From positions 62,001-126,000 of the forward strand of contig NZ_LT629762.1 of NCBI RefSeq assembly GCF_900105155.1: a stretch of DNA of 64,000 nt. The letters run 5' to 3'. The stretch's first letter is position 1; each line of letters starts with the position of its first letter. A program made the position numbers and the translations under genes. The DNA comes from Pseudomonas prosekii. GTDB lineage: Bacteria > Pseudomonadota > Gammaproteobacteria > Pseudomonadales > Pseudomonadaceae. Positions 46,683 to 55,340 of the stretch are shown in pieces. The notes beneath the pieces are model-generated. The model was given only the letters and a program-made list of their open reading frames with translations. It was not told the DNA's origin and made no database searches.

Positions 46683-47106
46683 TCAACCCTTGAACCGGGA
46701 GGAAGTACGCGTGACGTCCGGCGCAGTGTCGGGTAATGGCAACCCCGGATTGCGTTGCAGGGCCTCGGTAGTCAGCCGTTTGATCAGCGCCGCGCGCTCA
46801 TTCGTGTAGTTGCTGACGATTGCGGCCATGGTCTGGTTGAACTGTTGGCGAGTGAAATCCAGTCGACTGTCGAGGCGCGCGAAAGAGCTGGCTGCACGCA
46901 GCGTCACCTCATCGAAATCTGATTGATGAGCGCTTTGCAGGTATTCGACCCAGGACTCGCGCAGCACTGCCGGCCTCCGATAGCCAGGATGGAATCGGCT
47001 GCTTCTTGACCAGGTTATAAAAAATGCCTTGTTGTTCCGGCGTCATCATGGCGCTCGTTGTGCTGGTCAATTCGAGCGAAGTCGAAATAGTTGAATCCGA
47101 AGACAT
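46683..47106 (-). pseudogene. Frameshifted small gene preceding the LRR protein
   Basis: Two fragments in adjacent frames read as one protein. The first starts at 47106 (MSSDSTISTSLELTSTTS..., 65 residues to a stop at 46909) and continues to IPSWLSEAGSA. The second, in the +1 frame from about 46967, reads VLRESWVEYLQSAHQSDFDEV to RFKG and stops at 46683. Their join (PSWLSEAGS / VLRESWVEYL) resembles the N-terminal helical segment of DUF6543 proteins. The break is either a real frameshift or a sequencing error near 46967. A 94-residue protein from GTG at 46967 would be the alternative. Confidence 0.55.
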
Positions 47107-47272
47107 GAGTAAAATCCCTTTTACCAAAAGAGCTTTCAGTCTAGAGAAGACACTTTCAAATAAAAGCTTATATAGTCGATTGATAAAACCGTTATTGGAT
47201 CAGCAATATGATTGCAAACTATATATAAATACCACCGGCCGCTGGCTGATTATGCAGTTAGCAAAAAACAGG

Positions 47273-47312
47273 CAAAAAAAAGACCCGGCCAACTTGATTG
47301 GCCGGGCCTCGA
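47273..47312 (-). terminator. Intrinsic terminator of sohB
   Basis: On the minus strand GGCCCGGCCAA ... TTGGCCGGGTC followed by eight T. It closes the sohB transcript. The AT-rich stretch 47107-47272 that follows holds no gene and probably contains the promoter of the frameshifted small gene. Confidence 0.88.
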
Positions 47313-47319
47313 AGTGCAA

Positions 47320-48342
47320 TTACCAGAAGCGTTGTTGGGTCAGACGACTCCACCAACTCAGCAGCAGACGATCCACCGAACCGCTGGCCGCCATGCCGAT
47401 GCGTTCCTGCAAACTTTTGCGTTCGGCGTAGTGCAGATGATAGAGCTCGGCGCTCTTGGCGCGTTCGGCGAGGTATTCGTCGCTGGTTTTCAGCTCATCG
47501 ACCAATTGCCGACCCAGCGCCGCTACGCCGAGCCAGATCTCGCCGGTTGCCACTTCATCGATAGCCAGTTGCGGGCGATACCGCGAAACGAAGTTCTTGA
47601 ACAGTTCGTGGGTGATGTCCAAGTCTTCCTGGAACTTCTCACGGCCCTTCTCGGTGTTCTCGCCAAACACCGTCAGCGTGCGTTTGTATTCGCCGGCAGT
47701 CAGCACTTCAAAGTCGATGTCGTGCTTTTTCAGCAAGCGATTGACGTTGGGCAACTGCGCGACCACGCCGATCGAGCCGAGAATGGCGAACGGCGCACTG
47801 ATAATTTTCTCGCCGATGCAGGCCATCATGTAGCCGCCGCTGGCCGCGACCTTGTCGATGCACACGGTCAACGGCACGCCGGCCTGACGGATCCGCACCA
47901 GTTGCGAGGAGGCCAAGCCGTAGCTGTGAACCATGCCGCCGCCGCTTTCGAGGCGCAACACCACTTCGTCCTGAGGTGTGGCGAGGGTCAGCAGCGCGGT
48001 GATCTCGTGGCGCAGGCTCTCGGTCGCGGAAGCCTTGATGTCGCCGTCAAAATCCAGCACAAAAACCCGGCCCTTCGGCTCGGGTTTCTTTTTCTGTTTT
48101 TTCTCGGTTTTAGCCTGAGATTTGCGCAGCGCCTTGAGCTGATCCTTGTCGAGCAGCGTCTGCTCCAGGCGTTCGCGCAGGCCTTTGTAGAAATCATTGA
48201 GTTTGCTGACCTGCAACTGCCCGGCCGACTTGCGCCGACCTTTACTGCGCAGCGCCGCGAAACTGGCCATGACCACGAGAATGGCGACCACCAGCGTCAC
48301 GGTCTTGGCCAGGAAACTGGCGTACTCGGCGAAAAACTCCAC
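47320..48342 (-). CDS. sohB: SohB-type inner-membrane signal-peptide peptidase
   Basis: 340 residues. An N-terminal membrane anchor (FLAKTVTLVVAILVVMASFAAL) and a lysine-rich linker precede an S49 peptidase domain: SGGGMVHSYG, the nucleophile in AASGGYMMACIG and the partner lysine in EYKRTLTVFG. SohB faces the periplasm. The start is set to GTG at 48342: the longer frame begins with bases that form its own AAGGAG ribosome site, and VEFFAEYASFLAKTV aligns with the known N-terminus. Confidence 0.9.
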   Translation of the reverse strand: MEFFAEYASFLAKTVTLVVAILVVMASFAALRSKGRRKSAGQLQVSKLNDFYKGLRERLEQTLLDKDQLKALRKSQAKTEKKQKKKPEPKGRVFVLDFDGDIKASATESLRHEITALLTLATPQDEVVLRLESGGGMVHSYGLASSQLVRIRQAGVPLTVCIDKVAASGGYMMACIGEKIISAPFAILGSIGVVAQLPNVNRLLKKHDIDFEVLTAGEYKRTLTVFGENTEKGREKFQEDLDITHELFKNFVSRYRPQLAIDEVATGEIWLGVAALGRQLVDELKTSDEYLAERAKSAELYHLHYAERKSLQERIGMAASGSVDRLLLSWWSRLTQQRFW

Positions 48343-48549
48343 ACACGACTCCTTCAATACAATGCGCCGCTAAAAACGCGCGCGCGGAATGTCCCCAGCA
48401 TACCCATGCCCTGCCTTCGGGGCCAGCCGTGAAACCTCTGGAAACAGGCCTGTAACGGGCATTTCAAACAAGCGTATGTTTTTTCATTGACAGCTCACGG
48501 CCATCCTCATAACCTCGCCAAACCTTCAACGTACCGGGATGACGCGGAC

Positions 48550-49260
48550 GTGGGCAGCATCTATTTGATTCGACATGGCCAGGCCTCCTTTGGTGCAGAC
48601 GACTATGACGTCCTGTCGCCGACCGGTGTGCGCCAGGCAGAAGTCCTCGGCCAGCACCTCGCCGGGCTGGGCATCAGCTTCGATCGCTGCCTCGCCGGTG
48701 ACTTGCGTCGCCAGCAGCACACCGCCACCAGTGCGCTGGAACAATTCGCTGCGGTCGGCATGCCCACGCCAATCCTGGAAACCGACTCCGCGTTCAACGA
48801 ATTTGATGCCGACGCGGTGATCCGCGCCCTGCTCCCGGCAATGCTCGACGACGAACCTGAGGCGCTGGAGATCCTGCGCAACGCCGCGCAGAACCGCGCC
48901 GAGTTTCAGCGCATTTTCGCCCTGATCGTCGAGCGCTGGCTGGCCGGCACCTACGACACGCCGGGGCTGGAAAGCTGGCTGGGTTTTGTCGAGCGGGTCC
49001 AGGCAGGCTTGCAGCGGATTCTCGACCAGGCCGACAACACGCAGAAAATCGCCGTGTTTACTTCCGGCGGCACCATCACTGCCCTGCTCCACCTGATTAC
49101 GCAAATGCCGGCAAAACAAGCTTTTGAACTCAACTGGCAAATCGTCAACACCTCGCTCAACCAACTGAAGTTTCGTGGTCGCGAGGTGGCTCTGGCTTCC
49201 TTCAACAGTCATGCGCACCTGCAATTGTTGAAGGCCCCGGAACTCATCACATTTCGCTGA
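48550..49260 (+). CDS. Histidine phosphatase (phosphoglycerate-mutase-like) family protein
   Basis: 236 residues. The catalytic RHG motif lies at SIYLIRHGQASFGADDYD, with AGDLRRQQHTA and the late FTSGGTITALLH as in the branch-2 phosphatases. Homologues begin with MGSIYLIRHG, so GTG at 48550 is preferred over an upstream ATG-like reading. Substrate unknown. It may be co-transcribed with the SCP2 gene. Confidence 0.82.
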   Translation: MGSIYLIRHGQASFGADDYDVLSPTGVRQAEVLGQHLAGLGISFDRCLAGDLRRQQHTATSALEQFAAVGMPTPILETDSAFNEFDADAVIRALLPAMLDDEPEALEILRNAAQNRAEFQRIFALIVERWLAGTYDTPGLESWLGFVERVQAGLQRILDQADNTQKIAVFTSGGTITALLHLITQMPAKQAFELNWQIVNTSLNQLKFRGREVALASFNSHAHLQLLKAPELITFR

Positions 49261-49352
49261 GTCCGGACTGGTGTGACCCTGGCTGTCATCACCCTGCTGT
49301 CATCACCCAACTGTAGCTACCCAGCTGTAATTCCCAAGAAAAGGATCGAACC

Positions 49353-49667
49353 ATGACCTCCGTAGCCGACGCCGTACAAGCAATGAAAGCCAAGTTCAAC
49401 CCAGATGCCGCCGCCGGCCTGGACCTGGTATTCGGTTTCCGCATCGACGACAGCAAAAACTTCTCGTTGATCGTCAAGGACAAAACCTGCGAACTGCAAG
49501 AAGGCGAAAACCCGGACGCGCAGGTCACTCTGGTGATGGACGGCGAAACCCTGCAGGGCATCGTCGACGGCACGACCGACGGCATGCAAGCGTTCATGGG
49601 CGGCAAACTGCGCGCTGAAGGCGACATGATGCTGGCGATGAAACTGTCCGAACTGTTCCCTTCGTAA
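49353..49667 (+). CDS. SCP2 sterol-carrier-like protein
   Basis: 104 residues forming one SCP2 fold: MKAKFNPDAAAGLDLVFGFRI, LMDGETLQGIVDGTTDGMQAFMGGKLRAEGDMMLAMKL. These lipid-binding proteins accompany acyl-CoA metabolism. AAGGA precedes the ATG. It lies 92 bases after the phosphatase gene on the same strand. Confidence 0.93.
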   Translation: MTSVADAVQAMKAKFNPDAAAGLDLVFGFRIDDSKNFSLIVKDKTCELQEGENPDAQVTLVMDGETLQGIVDGTTDGMQAFMGGKLRAEGDMMLAMKLSELFPS

Positions 49668-49707
49668 GATGACGGCTGCCCACGCCGGGCAGCGTCAGTG
49701 CTGCACA

Positions 49708-49736
49708 ACAAATCCCGCCGACATGGCGGGATTTGT
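49708..49736 (+). terminator. Candidate terminator after the SCP2 gene
   Basis: ACAAATCCCGCC-GACAT-GGCGGGATTTGT is a 12-bp perfect stem. The T-run after it is short (CGTTT), so termination may be partial. Confidence 0.6.
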
Positions 49737-49903
49737 CGTTTCAGGCCCCCACGCAATCCCGGCGCCGATCAGCCTGTCGGGCAGGTCAACAGGCCATTCG
49801 GCGATTTGCCGTCTATATTCCTTCTGGCCGCATGCGTCAGCCATCGGCAGTTCAACGCCTGTTTGCTGATCCGAGAACCGAGAACCGAGCGGAGAACGTT
49901 GTC

Positions 49904-51862
49904 ATGAGCCCACCTGATGACCACGACGGTTTTAATCGCCGCCGCGTATTGCAAGGCCTGACCGCTGGCGCCTTGGGTGCCTGGGTCAGCCCACTTTTCG
50001 CAGGGAGTAAAACCATGCCCGATGCCCCGGCCGATCTGATTCTGTACAACGGTCGTTTGCACACCGTTGACCGCAAGAAACCCCAGGCCAGCGCCGTGGC
50101 GATCAAGGATGGGCGCTTCGTGGTGGTCGGCAGTGACGCGCAAGCAATGGCGCTGCAAGGCCCCGGCACGCAAATCATCGACCTGCACGGGCGCACGGTG
50201 ATCCCCGGCCTCAACGACTCGCACCTGCACCTGATTCGTGGCGGGCTCAATTACAACCTCGAACTGCGCTGGGAAGGCGTGCCGTCATTGGTCGACGCCT
50301 TGCGCTTGCTCAAGGACCAGGCCGACCGCACGCCGACCCCGCAATGGGTACGCGTGGTCGGCGGCTGGAACGAATTCCAATTCGCCGAAAAGCGCCTGCC
50401 CACCCTCGAAGAATTGAACAAAGCCGCGCCGGATACGCCGGTGTTCGTCCTGCACCTCTATGACCGCGCCCTGCTCAACCGCGCCGCGCTGAAAGTGGTC
50501 GGTTACACGCGCGATACGCCGAACCCGCCGGGTGGCGAGATTGTCCGCGATTCGAATGGCGATCCGACCGGCATGCTGATCGCCCGGCCAAACGCGATGA
50601 TTCTTTATTCGACCCTGGCCAAGGGGCCGAAACTGCCGCTGGAACATCAGGTCAATTCGACGCGCCAGTTCATGCGCGAACTCAACCGCCTCGGCGTGAC
50701 CAGCGCCATCGATGCCGGCGGCGGTTATCAGAATTACCCGGACGATTACCAAGTCATCCAGCAACTGGCCGACGACAAACAGCTGACCGTGCGTATCGCC
50801 TACAACTTGTTCACGCAAAAACCCAAGGAAGAACTCACCGACTTCAAGAACTGGACCAGCACCTCGCATTACGGTCAGGGCGATGCCTTCCTCAAACACA
50901 ACGGCGCCGGCGAGATGCTGGTGTTCTCCGCCGCTGATTTCGAAGATTTCCTTGAACCGCGCCCGGACCTGCCGCAAACCATGGAACAGGAACTCGAACC
51001 AGTCGTTCGCCACTTGGTGGAACAGCGCTGGCCGTTCCGTTTGCATGCGACTTACAACGAGTCCATCAGCCGTATGCTCGACGTGTTCGAGAAGGTCAAT
51101 CGCGACATTCCGTTCAACGGTCTGCCGTGGTTTTTCGACCATGCCGAAACCATCACGCCGCAGAATATCGAGCGGGTCAAAGCCCTGGGCGGCGGCATTG
51201 CGATTCAGGACCGGATGGCGTTTCAGGGCGAATATTTCGTCGACCGCTACGGCGCCAAAGCCGCCGAACACACACCACCGATCGCGCGCATGTTGGCCGA
51301 AGGCATCCCGGTCGGCGCCGGCACCGACGCCACCCGCGTGTCGAGTTACAACCCGTGGACTTCGCTGTTCTGGCTGGTCAGCGGCCGCACCGTCGGCGGC
51401 CTGGAGCTATACCCGCAAGGCTTAAGCCGCGACACTGCGCTGGAACTGTTCACCCACGGCAGCGCCTGGTTTTCCTCCGAACAAGGGCAGAAAGGCCAGA
51501 TCAAGGTCGGGCAACTGGCGGACCTGATTGCGCTGTCGGCGGATTATTTTCACATCGAGGACGAAGCGATCAAGTGGATCGAATCGGTGCTGACTATTGT
51601 CGACGGCAAGATCGTCTACGGCAGTGTCGAGTTCGACAAACTGTCGCCGCCGCCGATTCCGGTGGTGCCTGAGTGGTCGCCCGTGGCGAAAGTGCCGGGG
51701 CACTGGAAACCGCTGGCGCCGCTGACTGCGCAGGTTCACCAATGTGTCGGCGCCTGCGCGGTGCATGCGCACAGCCACGAACGCGCGCGATTGTCGTCGG
51801 CACCGGTGAGTGATTTCCAGGGATTCTGGGGCGCGTTCGGCTGCTCCTGTTTCTCCTTCTGA
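49904..51862 (+). CDS. Tat-exported amidohydrolase (YtcJ-type amidohydrolase 3 family)
   Basis: 652 residues. A twin-arginine-like leader (NRRRVLQGLTAGALGAWV) precedes an amidohydrolase-3 barrel: metal ligands in GLNDSHLHLIRGG, the HATYNESISRML histidine and GAGTDATRVSSYNPW. Such enzymes cleave amide or formyl bonds in the periplasm. The C-terminus is unusually Cys/His-rich (HQCVGACAVHAHSH and the final FGCSCFSF). ATG at 49904 has GGAGAA upstream. Substrate unknown. Confidence 0.85.
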   Translation: MSPPDDHDGFNRRRVLQGLTAGALGAWVSPLFAGSKTMPDAPADLILYNGRLHTVDRKKPQASAVAIKDGRFVVVGSDAQAMALQGPGTQIIDLHGRTVIPGLNDSHLHLIRGGLNYNLELRWEGVPSLVDALRLLKDQADRTPTPQWVRVVGGWNEFQFAEKRLPTLEELNKAAPDTPVFVLHLYDRALLNRAALKVVGYTRDTPNPPGGEIVRDSNGDPTGMLIARPNAMILYSTLAKGPKLPLEHQVNSTRQFMRELNRLGVTSAIDAGGGYQNYPDDYQVIQQLADDKQLTVRIAYNLFTQKPKEELTDFKNWTSTSHYGQGDAFLKHNGAGEMLVFSAADFEDFLEPRPDLPQTMEQELEPVVRHLVEQRWPFRLHATYNESISRMLDVFEKVNRDIPFNGLPWFFDHAETITPQNIERVKALGGGIAIQDRMAFQGEYFVDRYGAKAAEHTPPIARMLAEGIPVGAGTDATRVSSYNPWTSLFWLVSGRTVGGLELYPQGLSRDTALELFTHGSAWFSSEQGQKGQIKVGQLADLIALSADYFHIEDEAIKWIESVLTIVDGKIVYGSVEFDKLSPPPIPVVPEWSPVAKVPGHWKPLAPLTAQVHQCVGACAVHAHSHERARLSSAPVSDFQGFWGAFGCSCFSF

Positions 51863-51893
51863 GCTCGAGCTTTACCCACCTCGCAAATCGCCT

Positions 51894-51984
51894 GTAGGAG
51901 CGAGGCTTGCCCGCGAAGGCGTAGGGTCAGTTGATGCAAATGTTGACTGACACAACGCCATCGCGGGCAAGCCTAGCTCCCACG
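51894..51984. repeat. REPIN between amidohydrolase and HoxX-like genes
   Basis: GTAGGAGCGAGGCTTGCCCGCGA ... TCGCGGGCAAGCCTAGCTCC, one base decayed in the right arm. Confidence 0.85.
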
Positions 51985-52123
51985 GGAATCAGTGGCTGAT
52001 CGACCGAAGCTTGATCCCGGTCAGTTGTCGGCGCGCGGCAATCATTACCCTCTTACTTCCATCGACAGCCAGGGACGGCTCATCACGAGCCAACGGCTAT
52101 CACTGCTCAAGGAAGAGGCACTC

Positions 52124-53842
52124 ATGCGTTCACTGAAAATCATCCTGCTGGCATCGGCGTTCAACGGCCTGACTCAACGCGCGTGGCTGGAATTGCGCGA
52201 GGCCGGGCATTCGCCGAGCGTGGTGCTGTTTACCGACGAAAACGCGGTGTGCGAACAGATCGAGCACTCCGGCGCCGACCTGGTGATTTGCCCGTTCCTC
52301 AAGGACCGCGTGCCGCAGCAATTGTGGAGCGATCCGCAGCGCCCGGTGGTGATCATTCATCCGGGGATTGTCGGTGATCGCGGCGCCAGCGCCCTCGACT
52401 GGGCGATTTCCAATGAGCTGCAGCGATGGGGCGTGACCGCGTTGCAAGCGGTGGAAGAGATGGACGCCGGGCCGGTCTGGGCCACCTGCGAATTCAACCT
52501 GCCGCCAGGCCTGCGCAAATCCGAGCTGTACAACGGGCGGGTCAGTGATGCGGCGATCCGCTGCATCCGCGAAGTCGTCGAGAAATTCAACGCCGGGTTT
52601 ACTCCGGAGCCGCTGGACTACCGCCAACCGCAGGTTATCGGGCGTTTACAGCCGAGCATGAAGCAGGCGGATCGCGCGTTCAGTTGGCACGATTGCTCGC
52701 GGTTCATCAAACGCCGGATCGACGCGGCTGACGGTCAACCGGGGGTGTTGGCCAGTCTGGCCGGCGGCCAGTACTACCTGTATGACGCGCATCTGGACGC
52801 GCGCAGCGGCACGCCGGGCCAGATTCTCGCGGTGCACGACGACGCAGTGCTGGTCGCGACTGGCGATCACAGTCTGTGGATCGGCGCGTTGCGGCGCAAA
52901 CCGCTGCCCGGCGAAGAAACGTTCAAGCGCCCGGCCCGGCATATGCTCGCGCAGCAGTTGCATGAAGTGCCGACGCTCGACTGGTCGATCGCTTCGCAGC
53001 CGTTCAACGAGGAAGCTTATCAACCGATCCGTTATCGCGAATCCGGGCATGTCGGCGAGCTGACGTTCGAGTTCTACAACGGCGCGATGAGCACCGAACA
53101 ATGTCAGCGTCTGGTCACCGCACTGCGCTGGGCCAAGGCGCGCGAGACTCAGGTGTTGCTGATCAAGGGCGGGCGCGGGAGTTTTTCCAACGGCGTGCAT
53201 TTGAATGTGATTCAGGCCGCCGAGGTGCCGGGGCTGGAAGCGTGGGCGAATATTCAGGCGATCGACGATGTCTGCGAGGAGCTGCTCAGCGCCCGGCAAC
53301 TGGTGGTGTGCGGCATGACCGGCAGCGCCGGGGCTGGCGGTGTGATGCTGGCACTGGCCGCCGACATCGTGTTGGCCCGCGCCGAAACCGTGCTTAATCC
53401 GCATTACAAAAGCATGGGTTTGTATGGCTCGGAATACTGGACCTACAGCCTGCCGCGCGCGGTAGGCCCGGTGCTGGCGGAAAAACTCACCCAAGACTGC
53501 CTGCCGGTGAGCGCCAAGCAGGCGCTGCAATGGGGCATGGTTCAGGAGATCGGTCCGCGCTGCCCCGACGAGTTCGGTTTGTGGTTGTTGCAACGGGCGA
53601 ATGGGGTGTTGACCGATCCGGCGTATGCGCCGATTCGCCAGCGCAAAACCGGCGATGACCGTTTGTTGATAGCGCAATGCCGAGCAGCAGAGCTGGCGCA
53701 GATGCAGCTGGACATGGTGCAAAACCGCAACCAATTCGCCGAGAAGTGCCGCAACTTCGTCTACAAACGCAAGGCCTGCGGCACCCCGCAGCGCCTGATC
53801 GCAGACTGGGCGCAGCTGCTCGAGACCGAACTCACCGAATAA
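52124..53842 (+). CDS. HoxX-like two-domain protein (formyltransferase plus enoyl-CoA hydratase)
   Basis: 572 residues. The first half resembles methionyl-tRNA formyltransferase-type folds (IILLASAFNGLTQRAWLELREAG, HPGIVGDRGASALDWAI, VTALQAVEEMDAGPVWA). The second is a crotonase fold (IKGGRGSFSNGVHLNVIQ, GMTGSAGAGGVMLALAADIV). This pair of domains defines HoxX, which makes the CO ligand of aerobic [NiFe] hydrogenases from formyl groups via formyl-CoA. ATG at 52124 has AAGGAAGAGG upstream. No hydrogenase structural or hyp gene is in the window. Confidence 0.85.
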   Translation: MRSLKIILLASAFNGLTQRAWLELREAGHSPSVVLFTDENAVCEQIEHSGADLVICPFLKDRVPQQLWSDPQRPVVIIHPGIVGDRGASALDWAISNELQRWGVTALQAVEEMDAGPVWATCEFNLPPGLRKSELYNGRVSDAAIRCIREVVEKFNAGFTPEPLDYRQPQVIGRLQPSMKQADRAFSWHDCSRFIKRRIDAADGQPGVLASLAGGQYYLYDAHLDARSGTPGQILAVHDDAVLVATGDHSLWIGALRRKPLPGEETFKRPARHMLAQQLHEVPTLDWSIASQPFNEEAYQPIRYRESGHVGELTFEFYNGAMSTEQCQRLVTALRWAKARETQVLLIKGGRGSFSNGVHLNVIQAAEVPGLEAWANIQAIDDVCEELLSARQLVVCGMTGSAGAGGVMLALAADIVLARAETVLNPHYKSMGLYGSEYWTYSLPRAVGPVLAEKLTQDCLPVSAKQALQWGMVQEIGPRCPDEFGLWLLQRANGVLTDPAYAPIRQRKTGDDRLLIAQCRAAELAQMQLDMVQNRNQFAEKCRNFVYKRKACGTPQRLIADWAQLLETELTE

Positions 53843-53880
53843 CCCGCAACGCCGCTTCGCTCTCCCTTACAACCACCCAC

Positions 53881-54369
53881 GCTCTATGTAGCAGCTGCCG
53901 AGCCTGCGAGGCTGCGTCCGGCGGCGCAGCCGTCGCAAACCCAGTCACGTGAGTCTTCAGGAACACCGGGCAGTCGGATCACGACTGCTGCGCAGCCGAA
54001 CGCAGCCTCGCAGGCTCGGCAGCTGCTACAGGTTTTGCGTGGGCATTTTTGCTTGCGCGGTAGGCACAAACTGCGGCCGTTGCTACATTTGCCCACCCAA
54101 ACCTGCGCCCAAAAATAACCACCGCCCCCGCACCGCTCTATGTAGCAGCTGCCGAGCCTGCGAGGCTGCGTCCGGCGGCGCAGCCGTCGTAAATCCAGTC
54201 ACGTGAGTCTTCAGGAACACCGGACAGCCGGATCACGACTGCTGCGCAGCCGAACGCAGCCTCGCAGGCTCGGCAGCTGCTACAGGTTTTGCGTGGGCAT
54301 TTTTGTTTGCGCGGTAGGCAGCGACTGCCGGCGCTCTTACAATTGCCGACCCACACTGGCGGCCAGCCC
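53881..54369. repeat. 254-bp tandem duplication containing 31-bp perfect inverted repeats
   Basis: Copies start at 53881 and 54135. In each, TGTAGCAGCTGCCGAG (31-bp arm, 53887-53917 and 54141-54171) is the exact reverse complement of the right arm ending GGCAGCTGCTACA (54000-54030 and 54254-54284), and arms are separated by about 82 bases. After the repeats, both copies carry a related promoter-like segment (TACATT and TACAAT hexamers). The second copy directly precedes the LysR gene. No gene is present in this 500-base gap. Confidence 0.88.
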
Positions 54370-55233
54370 ATGGACATCGATCTCGCGCGCACTTTTCTGG
54401 AAATTGTCCGTCACGGCAGCCTCGCCGCCGCTGCGCAAAAGCTCCACGTTACTCAAACCGCGATCACCGCGCGGGTGCAGAAGCTCGAAAGCCAATTGGG
54501 CAGCACGCTGTTTGTGCGCAATCGCGCCGGTGCGCGCCTGACGCCGAATGGCGAAGCCTTCGTGACCTACGCCAACCAACTGGTGCAAACCTGGGAAGCC
54601 GCGCGCCGCGACCTGCCGTTGCCCGAAGGTTATCGCGACGTCCTGCACATCGGTGGCGAGGTCAGCCTGTGCAATCCGCTGATGCTCAGTTGGGCCGCCG
54701 AGCTGCGCGAGAAAATCCCCAGCCACGCATTGCGCATGGAAATCCGCGACGGGGAAAACCTGCTGCGCCAGTTGGAACTGGGCGTGCTCGACGCCGCGCT
54801 GGTCTACCAACCGGAATACTGGCCGCGCCTGCAAGTCGAGCAAGTGTTGGAAGAAAAGCTGATCCTCGTGCGCCTGGCCGGCAAACCCGACCCGTATGTC
54901 TACATCGACTGGGGCCCGGACTTCCGGCGCCAACACGACGCCGCGCTGCCGGAAAAAGCCAAGGCTGCGCTGAGTTTCAACCTCGGCCCGCTGGCCTTGC
55001 AGTACTTGCTCGAACACGGCGGCAGCGGTTATTTCCGCACGCGCGTGGTGCAAAGTTACCTGCAAAGCGGCGTGCTGGAAGCCGTGCCGAAAGCGCCGGA
55101 ATTCAGTTACCCGACCTACCTGGTTTATTCCCGCGACCGCGATTCGGCGACGCTGCAACAGGCGTTCGACCTGCTGCGCGAGGTGATCAAGACCGACGAC
55201 GACTGGTCGCAACGCTGGAACCCGTTGGGCTGA
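54370..55233 (+). CDS. LysR-family regulator upstream of the hydroxylase genes
   Basis: 287 residues. The helix-turn-helix is FLEIVRHGSLAAAAQKLHVTQTAITARVQKLE; a LysR ligand-binding domain follows (HIGGEVSLCNPLML, ALVYQPEYWPRLQ). ATG at 54370. It shares orientation with the next two genes, from which it is 107 bases apart, so it could be their regulator. Its own promoter region is duplicated. Confidence 0.9.
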   Translation: MDIDLARTFLEIVRHGSLAAAAQKLHVTQTAITARVQKLESQLGSTLFVRNRAGARLTPNGEAFVTYANQLVQTWEAARRDLPLPEGYRDVLHIGGEVSLCNPLMLSWAAELREKIPSHALRMEIRDGENLLRQLELGVLDAALVYQPEYWPRLQVEQVLEEKLILVRLAGKPDPYVYIDWGPDFRRQHDAALPEKAKAALSFNLGPLALQYLLEHGGSGYFRTRVVQSYLQSGVLEAVPKAPEFSYPTYLVYSRDRDSATLQQAFDLLREVIKTDDDWSQRWNPLG

Positions 55234-55340
55234 CCCCGCCGACCTGCGCATTTGCACCGGAGCCTGGCGTTTGTGTCCTCAAGGTTGACCAAGCCTGCGC
55301 CCGCGAATCGGCTAATCTGCTGTGAGGACAAAAATCACAG

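Noticed and set aside
47212..48432. 406-codon open frame opposite sohB
   Set aside because: Shadow of the clearly coding sohB gene.
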